Of a DNA stretch of 6,551 nt, positions 1-6,512 are shown piece by piece. Both the position numbers and the translations under genes were made by a program. This DNA comes from a bacterium (lineage in GTDB: Bacteria > Zhuqueibacterota > Zhuqueibacteria > Thermofontimicrobiales > Thermofontimicrobiaceae). The stretch is taken from contig JALOPY010000221.1 of the NCBI GenBank assembly GCA_025453735.1, positions 1 through 6,551 of the forward strand, read 5' to 3'. The notes beneath the pieces are model-generated. The model saw nothing but the letters and a program-made list of their open reading frames with translations, had not been told where the DNA came from and did no database searches. Every line of letters starts with the position of its first letter. Position 1 is the first letter of the stretch.

Positions 1-31
1 CGAAATACCAAAGGATCGGCTGTCCCAGCAA

Positions 32-547
32 TTGAATTCTGGAATTCCAGTGAATCTAAGCAATGGCAAACAAGTGTTGCTTCGGTGGATGTCGTTCAGC
101 GATATTCCGGGCGTTCTCGATCTGGAACGACGGATATTCCCATCTCCCTGGGTCTATGAAAGTTTTGCTTATGAGTTAACCAATCGGAATTACAACATTT
201 CGATGGTTGGTGTGATCGGAAACCAGGTGATTGCATACAACGTGACTTATCTGGTTGTTGATGAAATCCATATTAGCAATATTGCAGTTTCGCCAGCATT
301 TCGCCGATTGAAAATTGGCGAGACTCTGTTATGGATTTCTTTAGAAATCGGCAAAAGCAGCGACTGTCAATTTGCCCATCTTGAAGTACGGAAGAACAAT
401 ATAGCAGCGATTTCCCTGTACAAGAGGTATGGCTTTCAAATCATCGGGCTGCGGAAAAATTATTATGAGAATGAAAAAGAAGATGCTCTGTTAATGAGCC
501 TTAATCTAGAATCGGAGATCAAACATGGCTTGGTTCAAACGAAGTAG
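32..547 (+). CDS. rimI: RimI-like GNAT N-acetyltransferase (5' end uncertain, possibly partial)
   Basis: GNAT-fold acetyltransferase that by family would move an acetyl group from acetyl-CoA to a protein N-terminal amine; RimI proper acetylates ribosomal protein bS18. Numbered from TTG 32, the FPSPW segment (36-40) matches the RimI N-terminal signature, IAVSPAFRR (84-92) is the acetyl-CoA-binding motif A region, and LEVR...LYKRYGF (117-135) is the C-terminal core. E118 and Y130 are spaced like the RimI catalytic pair E103/Y115. Motif A, normally Q/R-x-x-G-x-G/A, reads RRLKIG, so the first glycine is Lys94. The frame is open to the left edge, so the true start may lie outside the window. TTG 32 and GTG 50 are candidates; ATG 89 would remove the first beta strand (VLLRWMSF) and is unlikely. 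The 3' end overlaps accD by 23 bases. The family call is firm, but the exact substrate is not, because many RimI-like enzymes are misnamed. Confidence 0.85.
   Translation: MNSGIPVNLSNGKQVLLRWMSFSDIPGVLDLERRIFPSPWVYESFAYELTNRNYNISMVGVIGNQVIAYNVTYLVVDEIHISNIAVSPAFRRLKIGETLLWISLEIGKSSDCQFAHLEVRKNNIAAISLYKRYGFQIIGLRKNYYENEKEDALLMSLNLESEIKHGLVQTK
512..517 (+). promoter_or_regulatory. Shine-Dalgarno site of accD
   Basis: The hexamer TCGGAG, with GGAG at 514-517, lies 7 bases before ATG 525 and inside the end of the acetyltransferase gene. It supports ATG 525 as the accD start. Confidence 0.6.
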
Positions 548-1418
548 CGCTGGCATAGCTCCGCAAGAGAAAAAGGAATTGCCAAATGGGCTATGGCTCA
601 AGTGCGAAAAATGTGATGAGATCATTTACCAAAAAGAGCTGGATCGAAATTTATGGGTCTGCCTCAAATGTGGGTATCACATGCGAATGAAAAGCAAAAT
701 GTACATCAAAATTTTGCTGGATGATGGCTCGTTTGAGGAATTCAATGCGCACATCAAATCGGTGGATGCGTTAAAATTTAAGGCGCAAAAAAGATATCAG
801 GACCAGCTAAAAACCACAGTCAAAAATACTGGCATGAACGATGCTGTCATTACTGGATTTGGCAAAATTAATTCATATCCTGTCGTGTTTTGCGTTATGG
901 ATTTCTCATTCATTGGCGGGAGCATGGGATCGGTGGTCGGTGAAAAAATTGCCCAGGCCACTAAACAATCAATCGAGAAAAAGCTGCCGCTGATTATTAT
1001 CTCTGCGTCTGGCGGAGCCCGAATGATGGAAGGCGCATTGTCGCTCATGCAAATGGCAAAGACTTCTGCCTACATTGCTAAGTTATCGGATTTAGGACTG
1101 CCATACATTTCCATCATCACCAATCCCACGACCGGAGGCGTCACTGCAAGTTATTCTATGCTTGGCGATATCATTATTGCCGAACCAGGGGCATTGATTG
1201 GCTTTGCCGGTCCCCGCGTGATCAAACAAACTATCGGACAGGATTTACCTGAAGGATTTCAAACTTCAGAATTTTTATTGAATCATGGATTTATTGATGT
1301 GATTTTTACCCGAACAGAGATGAAAGAAAAATTGACGCTATTATTGGAATTTTTTGGATGTCAGAAAGAGGAAACAGATGAAAGCCAGGAAGCCAGTGAA
1401 AATTCTCCTAACGAATGA
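525..1418 (+). CDS. accD: Acetyl-CoA carboxylase carboxyltransferase subunit beta
   Basis: Beta half of the carboxyltransferase of acetyl-CoA carboxylase. With AccA it transfers the carboxyl group from carboxybiotin on AccB to acetyl-CoA, giving malonyl-CoA, the first committed step of fatty acid synthesis; cytoplasmic. The 297 aa length is normal. The protein opens with MAWFKR, typical of AccD, followed by the four-cysteine zinc ribbon (C27, C30, C46, C49). The crotonase-type carboxyltransferase domain follows, with the oxyanion-hole motif SGGARM (162-167), PTTGGV (201-206) and FAGPRVI (227-233). The acidic tail after residue 280 is low in complexity and overlaps the surE start. ATG 525 has GGAG 7 bases upstream and overlaps the acetyltransferase gene by 23 bases, suggesting translational coupling. 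accA is not in the window, so it must lie elsewhere. Nothing looks broken. Confidence 0.97.
   Translation: MAWFKRSSAGIAPQEKKELPNGLWLKCEKCDEIIYQKELDRNLWVCLKCGYHMRMKSKMYIKILLDDGSFEEFNAHIKSVDALKFKAQKRYQDQLKTTVKNTGMNDAVITGFGKINSYPVVFCVMDFSFIGGSMGSVVGEKIAQATKQSIEKKLPLIIISASGGARMMEGALSLMQMAKTSAYIAKLSDLGLPYISIITNPTTGGVTASYSMLGDIIIAEPGALIGFAGPRVIKQTIGQDLPEGFQTSEFLLNHGFIDVIFTRTEMKEKLTLLLEFFGCQKEETDESQEASENSPNE
1367..1374 (+). promoter_or_regulatory. Shine-Dalgarno site deciding the surE start
   Basis: The purine run AGAGGAAA ends 3 bases before ATG 1378, with its AGAGG core 6 bases from the start. This favours ATG 1378 over TTG 1354, which has no such site, and over GTG 1396, where AGGAAG sits only 3 bases away. 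Confidence 0.6.
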
Positions 1419-2154
1419 TGATGGAATTAACGCGCCCGGATTGCATGCATTATGTCAGGAAATGAAAAATCATGGCGAAGTTTATGTTGTCGCTCCAGAC
1501 AGTGAACAGAGCGCTGTCGGACATGCGATTACACTTTCCGATCCCTTGCGAGTTCAGAACTTCTATAAAAATGATGATTTTTTTGGATATGCGGTGAATG
1601 GCACTCCTGCCGATTGCGTCAAGATTGCTTATTGGGCGCTGGAAATAAAGCCGGATATTTTAATATCAGGAATAAATTTGGGATCAAATACCGGAATAAA
1701 TATCATCTATTCCGGGACCGTTTCCGCAGCGACTGAGGGGATGTTTCTCAATATCCCGTCTTTTGCGATATCTTTGACGACCTTCACCAATCCCAATTTT
1801 TCTGTTGCTGCAAAATTTGCGGCAAAGCTGTCAAAATTAATCTTAGCAAAGGGATTGCCCCAGGGCACGCTTTTGAATGTGAATGTTCCAGCAGTTCAAA
1901 ATGAAAATGAAATCACGGGAGTTATGATCACCCGACAGGGTCGTGCAATGTATCGTGAAGAGTTCGATAAGCGAACCGATCCGCATCATCGGCTGTATTA
2001 CTGGCTTACTGGTCAAAAGGTCAAGTTAGAAACCGAACCCGATGTGGACGATCGGGCGATTTTAAACAACAAAATTTCGATAACGCCGGTGCAGTTTGAT
2101 TTGACGAATTATGATTTTTTGGAGGAGTTGAGGGAGTGGGGGATAAACTATTAA
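1378..2154 (+). CDS. surE: 5'/3'-nucleotidase SurE
   Basis: SurE-family metal-dependent phosphatase. By family it removes phosphate from nucleoside 5'- and 3'-monophosphates and sometimes short polyphosphate, and is linked to stationary-phase survival; it acts in the cytoplasm as a dimer or tetramer. The 258 aa from ATG 1378 is a normal length. The N-terminus shows the signature ILLTNDDGINAPG (9-21). The metal-site residues of the Thermotoga enzyme (D8, D9, S39, N95) correspond to D14, D15, S45 and N100; other family blocks are APDSEQSAVGHA (39-50), NGTPADC (74-80) and ISGIN (96-100). The start overlaps accD by 41 bases and is placed by AGAGGAAA at 1367-1374. TTG 1354 would add eight residues not expected in the family. 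The gene closes the first housekeeping cluster; 29 bases later the restriction-modification cassette begins. Confidence 0.95.
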   Translation: MKARKPVKILLTNDDGINAPGLHALCQEMKNHGEVYVVAPDSEQSAVGHAITLSDPLRVQNFYKNDDFFGYAVNGTPADCVKIAYWALEIKPDILISGINLGSNTGINIIYSGTVSAATEGMFLNIPSFAISLTTFTNPNFSVAAKFAAKLSKLILAKGLPQGTLLNVNVPAVQNENEITGVMITRQGRAMYREEFDKRTDPHHRLYYWLTGQKVKLETEPDVDDRAILNNKISITPVQFDLTNYDFLEELREWGINY

Positions 2155-2183
2155 TTTGAGTCGGATTTTCTAAAATTGAAAAA

Positions 2184-3077
2184 ATGAATCATTTTATGCT
2201 TGAAGCATTAGATATTTTTAACAATATCGAAGGAATGCTTTGTGCTGACACACGGGCACAATATAATCATGAGAAGCCTTTGCCGTTTTATTCTAATCCA
2301 TCAAAAAGTATAAAACTTTATCAGGGCGATTCTCTTGCTATATTGAAAAAAGTTCCTGATTGTTGTATTGATATGATTTTTGCTGATCCTCCTTATTTTG
2401 GAAACCAATCAGGATTGATTATAAAACGAACTGATGGCCATGCAGCGACTTTTGATACACAGAAGGCTCAATGGGCTTATTCCAAATCTCTCAATTATCA
2501 GTTTGAATTTCATTATACATGGCTCAAAGAAGCTCAGCGCATTCTAAAACAAGGCTCCACGATCTGGATAACTGGAACATATCATAGCATCGGAGTTATT
2601 AATGTTGTACTTCAAGATTTAGGTTTCAAAATACTAAATGATATAATCCTTCACAAAAGAAATGCCCCGCCAAATTTCAAAGGCTCGTGCTTCAGGGCTG
2701 TCACTGAAACAATGCTTTGGGCAAAGAAAAATTCGAGCGGAAGGACAAGATTTAATTACAGAGTTATGAAAGAATTGAACGGCGGGATTCAGATGAAAAA
2801 TATCTGGGAGTATTGGGCAGAGAAAAATCCGTTTCGCCATCCCGCTACAAAACAGCCGATTGTTCTGGAATATGCAATCCTGGCTGGGAGTAATGAAGGA
2901 GATGTCATTCTCGATCCCTTTGCTGGCTCAGGTACTACTGGATTTGTGGCTCAAGGACTCAATAGAAAATGTATCATGATAGAGATCGACCCAAACTATT
3001 GTCAATTGATCGAAGACCGACTCGAAGGAAAATATGGAGAATTCAGCAGAAAGACAAAAGCTAAAAACGAAATTTAA
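2184..3077 (+). CDS. Beta-class DNA methyltransferase, DpnA/HinfI-like, predicted N6-adenine
   Basis: S-adenosylmethionine-dependent DNA amino-methyltransferase, predicted to methylate adenine at the site cut by the neighbouring nuclease. The motif order is beta class: motif IV FADPPYFG (66-73) first, the target-recognition region in the middle, and the SAM-binding motif I DPFAGSGTTG (244-253) near the C-terminus. HPATKQP (219-225) takes the place of the usual HPTQKP before motif I, and the acidic residue after motif I is E267. The segments TIWITGTYHS (126-135), VTETMLWA (173-180) and MKELNGGIQMKN (195-206) closely resemble DpnA (M2.DpnII), compared from memory and not by alignment. Beta-class relatives include N4-cytosine enzymes, so N6-adenine rests on this likeness and on the A-rich predicted site. 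ATG 2184 has only a weak upstream purine run (TTGAAAAA); ATG 2196 or 2235 are possible alternatives that leave all motifs intact. It lies 29 bases after surE with no clear promoter, and its end overlaps the nuclease gene by 44 bases. Confidence 0.9.
   Translation: MNHFMLEALDIFNNIEGMLCADTRAQYNHEKPLPFYSNPSKSIKLYQGDSLAILKKVPDCCIDMIFADPPYFGNQSGLIIKRTDGHAATFDTQKAQWAYSKSLNYQFEFHYTWLKEAQRILKQGSTIWITGTYHSIGVINVVLQDLGFKILNDIILHKRNAPPNFKGSCFRAVTETMLWAKKNSSGRTRFNYRVMKELNGGIQMKNIWEYWAEKNPFRHPATKQPIVLEYAILAGSNEGDVILDPFAGSGTTGFVAQGLNRKCIMIEIDPNYCQLIEDRLEGKYGEFSRKTKAKNEI
3025..3029 (+). promoter_or_regulatory. Shine-Dalgarno site of the EcoRV-like nuclease gene
   Basis: AAGGA lies 4 bases before ATG 3034 and within the last codons of the upstream methyltransferase. 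It supports ATG 3034, the only ATG that keeps the N-terminal domain, since the next in-frame ATG encodes residue 62, past the conserved DTK. Confidence 0.55.
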
Positions 3078-3840
3078 AGATCAACTTCTTCAGCATGTTG
3101 ATCTGTTCAATGCAGCCGTGTCCACTGGAGAAGGCGATTGGGTCGTCAAAGGATTCATTGATATTGCCAAGAATATTTACACCATATCCGTTGATACTAA
3201 AGTTATCTCAAAAATAATGGAGCTGCTCCTGTTTCCGAGGATTTGTCAATTTGCTCAAGAGAATGGTTATAAAATGGTGCTCTGCAAAGAGCAAAATTTT
3301 TATCCTGACATCTCGTTTATGGATGGCAAAAACGTCAAATATGCGGTCGATCTCAAAAGCACCTACAGAAAGAATGGAAAAGAAGTTAACGGCATGACAT
3401 TAGGGGCATTCACAGGATATTTTCGGGATCGAAAAAGTAAAAAGAATATTACGTTTCCCTATGATCAATATGTTGGGCATTTTGTTCTCGGTGTGATCTA
3501 TTCCAGAACTGATAAAAATGTAGATGAAAGAAATATATATAAGTTGGATGACCTCAGAAACATTACTTCTGTTATCAGGGATTTCTCCTTCTTTGTCCAG
3601 GAGAAATATCGGATTGCCCTTGACCGTCCAGGAAGTGGCAATACAAAGAATATCGGTTCTGTGATCAAGATTGATGAATTGATTCAGGGAACAGGCCCCT
3701 TTGCCGATCTGGGAGAAGATGTTTTTGATGACTACTGGATGTATTACCTTACCAAAGACATGGCAAAAGCCGTTGACCTGAAAGAGGCTCCATACAAGAA
3801 TCTCAAAGAATATAAAGATTATAAGAAACTGAAACGATAA
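3034..3840 (+). CDS. Type II restriction endonuclease, EcoRV family (predicted GATATC)
   Basis: Dimeric Mg2+-dependent endonuclease of the PD-(D/E)xK fold, predicted to cut unmodified GATATC. It can be matched to EcoRV over most of its length, recalled and not computed. With a constant offset of 18, EcoRV D36-T37-K38 becomes D54-T55-K56, E45 becomes E63 and D74 becomes D92 in YPD. The second active-site strand reads VDLKST, giving D106 and K108 for EcoRV D90 and K92, with the linker from D92 two residues shorter. FPYDQY (141-146) is also shared. The DNA-reading loop GSGNT (200-204) and the following N206-I-G-S are identical to EcoRV 182-186 and 188-191; K205 replaces T187. In the Q-loop, Q68-Q69 becomes E86-Q87. 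The protein has 268 aa against 245 in EcoRV, the difference being about 18 extra N-terminal residues and a longer C-terminus. It overlaps the upstream methyltransferase by 44 bases. No frameshift or missing catalytic residue is seen, so it is probably active. Confidence 0.93.
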   Translation: MENSAERQKLKTKFKDQLLQHVDLFNAAVSTGEGDWVVKGFIDIAKNIYTISVDTKVISKIMELLLFPRICQFAQENGYKMVLCKEQNFYPDISFMDGKNVKYAVDLKSTYRKNGKEVNGMTLGAFTGYFRDRKSKKNITFPYDQYVGHFVLGVIYSRTDKNVDERNIYKLDDLRNITSVIRDFSFFVQEKYRIALDRPGSGNTKNIGSVIKIDELIQGTGPFADLGEDVFDDYWMYYLTKDMAKAVDLKEAPYKNLKEYKDYKKLKR

Positions 3841-3841
3841 G

Positions 3842-4921
3842 ATGCGTACAAATCTGGCTACAAATATTTCTCGGCAGATTGCTTTAATTGAAAACGATCG
3901 GGTTTTTCCATCAACAAGATTTCAGGGTAGCAAACTGAAAATAGTGGATTGGATCTGGGATGCCATCAAAGATTTAAAATTCGATTCTTGCCTCGATGCC
4001 TTTGGCGGCACCGGAAGCGTCGGCTATTTGCTAAAAAAGAAAGGGAAAAAAGTTGCCTACAATGATATCTTAAAATTTAATTGGTATTTTGGTCTGGCAT
4101 TGATCGAAAACGAATCTGTGAGGCTTTCAAAAAATGAAGTTGACTTCCTAACTAAGAAGCATGGAGATGTTAAATACCCAACTTTTATTGCCGATAATTT
4201 TCAGGATATTTATTTTACCGATGATGAAAATCTATGGATCGATAGGGTTGTGACCAATATCGAATTGCTTGATAATATTTATAAAAAAGCTCTGTCATAT
4301 TTCGCTCTCTGTCAGGCATGCATCATTAAAAGACCGTTTAATCTTTTTCACAGAAAAAATCTTTATATACGTTTTTCGGATGTGGAAAGAAATTTTGGAA
4401 ATAAAGCGACCTGGGATAAGCCATTTGAAAGCTATTTTAGAAAATTTGTCGAAGAGGCGAATCAGGCAGTTTTCTCCAATGGTCAACAAAATACAGCTCT
4501 AAATCTTGATGCTTTCAGCCTCGATGGAAAATTTGACCTTGTTTATATCGATACTCCTTATATATCAAATAGAGGAGTCGGCGTAGATTATTTTAGCTTT
4601 TATCATTTTCTGGAGGGGCTGGTCAATTATCATGACTGGAGCGAAATGATTGATTTTCGCTCAAAGCACAAACGGCTAAAGGGAAACGGCTCTGTCTGGA
4701 TTGATAAAAAGGAAATCTACTATGCATTTGAAAGGTTATTCGCTAAATTCAGAAATAGCATTTTAGTCGTTTCCTACCGATCAGATGGCATCCCTGAAAT
4801 TGAAGAGCTTAAAAATATATTAAAAAAATACAAGCCAGTAGTGGAAGAATCAAGGCGAAAAAATTATAAATACGTTTTAAGTCATAATGAATCTGAAGAA
4901 GTTTTGTTAATTGGAAAATAG
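3842..4921 (+). CDS. Alpha-class (D12/Dam-type) DNA adenine N6-methyltransferase
   Basis: DNA N6-adenine methyltransferase with the alpha-class motif order. Motif X (TRFQGSK, 25-31) and the SAM-binding motif I (DAFGGTGSVG, 52-61) come first, followed by YND (73-75), a long target-recognition region, and the catalytic motif IV as IDTPY (236-240). A later block, SYRSDGIP (311-318), may be a downstream catalytic-domain motif. Motif IV is usually D/N-P-P-Y; the Thr in place of the first Pro is unusual, but Asp and Tyr are kept. About 175 residues separate motifs I and IV, and the protein has 359 aa, longer than Dam (278) or M.EcoRV (about 298). It does not closely resemble M.EcoRV as I recall it, beyond the class motifs. 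ATG 3842 follows the nuclease stop by 1 base with no strong Shine-Dalgarno site, so translation is probably coupled. Its role is presumably to protect GATATC, but a different target is possible. Confidence 0.88.
   Translation: MRTNLATNISRQIALIENDRVFPSTRFQGSKLKIVDWIWDAIKDLKFDSCLDAFGGTGSVGYLLKKKGKKVAYNDILKFNWYFGLALIENESVRLSKNEVDFLTKKHGDVKYPTFIADNFQDIYFTDDENLWIDRVVTNIELLDNIYKKALSYFALCQACIIKRPFNLFHRKNLYIRFSDVERNFGNKATWDKPFESYFRKFVEEANQAVFSNGQQNTALNLDAFSLDGKFDLVYIDTPYISNRGVGVDYFSFYHFLEGLVNYHDWSEMIDFRSKHKRLKGNGSVWIDKKEIYYAFERLFAKFRNSILVVSYRSDGIPEIEELKNILKKYKPVVEESRRKNYKYVLSHNESEEVLLIGK
4913..4916 (+). promoter_or_regulatory. Weak Shine-Dalgarno candidate for guaA
   Basis: GGAA lies 8 bases before TTG 4925 and inside the last codons of the methyltransferase gene. 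It lies 20 bases before ATG 4937, too far to serve that start well. It therefore favours TTG 4925, though the site is weak. Confidence 0.35.
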
Positions 4922-4924
4922 CAT

Positions 4925-6508
4925 TTGACCAAAACCATGACCGACCTCCACCAGGAACTCATTTTAATTCTTGACTTCGGCTCTCAGTACACCCAGCTCA
5001 TCGCTCGCCGGGTGCGGGAGCAGGGCGTTTATTCTGAGATCAAGCCGTTCAATTTTCCTTTGGAAAGAATCAAAGCGCTGGCGCCGAAAGGAATTATTTT
5101 ATCTGGCGGCCCTGCTTCGGTCTATCAACTCGATGCGCCGCTTCTTGGCAAAGAAATTTTCGATCTAAATATACCGATCCTGGGAATTTGTTATGGCCTG
5201 CAATTGATCTCCCATCTGCTCGGCGGAAAAGTGACGAAGGCAGACCATCGGGAATATGGCCATGCCATGCTGGAAATTTCTACCGCTCATCTGTTGCTCG
5301 AAAATATAGCACACCAGTCGAAAGTGTGGATGAGTCACGGCGATCGAGTGGAACAATTGCCCGATGGTTTTGCGGTTCTGGCGCAGACGCCCAATGCGGT
5401 TCTGGCGCAGACGCCAAATTCACCTTATGCGATAATCAAGCATTCGACAAAACAGATTTACGGCTTGCAATTCCATCCCGAAGTGGCGCATACGGACCAG
5501 GGCGAGCGATTCATCCAAAATTTCATTTATAATATTGCTGCATGTCATGGCTTATGGACGCCGCAATCGTTTATCGAGGAGTCGGTGCAACACATTCGGC
5601 AGCAGGTTGGCTCGGAAAAAGTGATCTGCGCCTTGTCCGGCGGCGTCGATTCGTCTGTGGCAGCAGCATTGGTGAATGAAGCTATTGGCAGCCAGCTTAC
5701 TTGTGTTTTTGTCAATAACGGCTTGTTGCGATATAAAGAGGCAGAGCAAGTTTGTTATATTTTTGAAAAACAGGCGAAATTCAATTTTCGCTATGTCGAT
5801 GCCAGTCAGAAATTTTTAGCTCGGTTAGAAAATGTGGTGGATCCCGAGCAGAAGCGCAAGATCATCGGGGACGAATTTATCCAGACTTTTGAAGCGGTCG
5901 CCCATGAAATTGGTGAAGTAAAATTTCTGGTTCAGGGAACGCTCTATCCGGATGTGATCGAAAGCGTTTCCACCAAAGGTCCTTCGGCCGTGATCAAAAG
6001 CCATCACAACGTCGGCGGCTTGCCTGAAAAAATGCATCTGAAATTGATCGAGCCGCTGCGGGAGTTGTTCAAAGATGAAGTCCGGCAGGTCGGTCGTGAG
6101 CTTGGACTTTCGGATCAATTGATTTCGCGTCATCCGTTTCCGGGACCTGGTCTTGCCGTGCGAATTTTGGGAGCGATTACTCCGGAACGAATCGCGATCG
6201 TTCAGCAGGCCGATCATATTTTTATCTCAGAGCTGCATAAAACCGGCTGGTACCACAAAGTCTGGCAGGCGTTTGCCGTGCTGCTGCCGGTGCAAACCGT
6301 CGGCGTGATGGGCGATGAGCGAACGTATGAATCCGTGATCGCGCTTCGGGCTGTTACCAGTGAAGACGCCATGACGGCCGACTGGGCAAAGATCGATCCG
6401 GAGGTTTTGGGCGGGGTCGCGAATCGAATTATCAATGAAGTGCGTGGAGTGAATCGCGTGGTGTACGACATCAGCTCGAAGCCGCCTGGTACTATTGAAT
6501 GGGAGTAG
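4925..6508 (+). CDS. guaA: GMP synthase (glutamine-hydrolysing)
   Basis: Converts XMP to GMP using ATP and glutamine-derived ammonia, the last step of guanine nucleotide synthesis; cytoplasmic. Numbered from TTG 4925, the class I glutaminase domain covers about residues 10-205. It holds DFGSQYTQLIARR (17-29), the nucleophile C89 in GICYG, and H184 and E186 in QFHPEV. The ATP pyrophosphatase domain follows with P-loop SGGVDSS (238-244), and the C-terminal dimerisation domain ends in the conserved KPPGTIEWE. The protein is full length: 527 aa, or 523 aa from ATG 4937. TTG 4925 has GGAA at proper spacing, while ATG 4937 gives the more usual N-terminus, so the start is undecided. The gene lies 3 bases after the methyltransferase stop and so probably shares the cassette's transcript. 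One oddity is an 8-residue tandem duplication, AVLAQTPN twice, shortly before the catalytic His. G+C is visibly higher than in the cassette: 32 of 60 bases at 6001-6060 against 17 of 60 at 2341-2400. Confidence 0.97.
   Translation: MTKTMTDLHQELILILDFGSQYTQLIARRVREQGVYSEIKPFNFPLERIKALAPKGIILSGGPASVYQLDAPLLGKEIFDLNIPILGICYGLQLISHLLGGKVTKADHREYGHAMLEISTAHLLLENIAHQSKVWMSHGDRVEQLPDGFAVLAQTPNAVLAQTPNSPYAIIKHSTKQIYGLQFHPEVAHTDQGERFIQNFIYNIAACHGLWTPQSFIEESVQHIRQQVGSEKVICALSGGVDSSVAAALVNEAIGSQLTCVFVNNGLLRYKEAEQVCYIFEKQAKFNFRYVDASQKFLARLENVVDPEQKRKIIGDEFIQTFEAVAHEIGEVKFLVQGTLYPDVIESVSTKGPSAVIKSHHNVGGLPEKMHLKLIEPLRELFKDEVRQVGRELGLSDQLISRHPFPGPGLAVRILGAITPERIAIVQQADHIFISELHKTGWYHKVWQAFAVLLPVQTVGVMGDERTYESVIALRAVTSEDAMTADWAKIDPEVLGGVANRIINEVRGVNRVVYDISSKPPGTIEWE
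5372..5419 (+). repeat. 24-base tandem duplication inside guaA
   Basis: Two adjacent 24-base copies, 5372-5395 and 5396-5419, differ at one base (C against A at unit position 21) and both encode AVLAQTPN. The duplication stays in frame and falls in the glutaminase domain, between the WMSHGD block and the SPYAII strand that leads to the QFHPEV motif. The near identity at DNA level points to a recent event. Confidence 0.93.
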
Positions 6509-6512
6509 GTTG

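Noticed and set aside
2121..2159. A strong GGAGGAG Shine-Dalgarno-like run near the end of surE that could start another small gene.
   Set aside because: TTG 2128 is directly adjacent and in the surE frame, and GTG 2136 reaches a stop after seven codons. The run simply encodes surE codons.
2101..2183. A promoter for the restriction cassette using TTGACG at 2101 or TAAAAT at 2171.
   Set aside because: TTGACG has no -10 hexamer at 16-18 bases, and TAAAAT has no -35 at the right distance. The evidence is too weak to annotate.
2184..4921. A phage-defence system other than plain restriction-modification, such as BREX or DISARM, or a mobile element carrying the cassette.
   Set aside because: There is no helicase, PglZ, protease, integrase or transposase gene, and no terminal repeats or duplicated target sites were found around the cassette.
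5188..5532. A 114-codon + strand open frame overlapping guaA in another frame.
   Set aside because: It covers the GuaA glutaminase core, shows no family motifs, and has no separate ribosome-binding context.
5825..6217. A 130-codon open frame on the minus strand inside guaA.
   Set aside because: It lies wholly opposite conserved GuaA sequence, has no recognisable domain, and is the usual shadow of a codon-biased gene.
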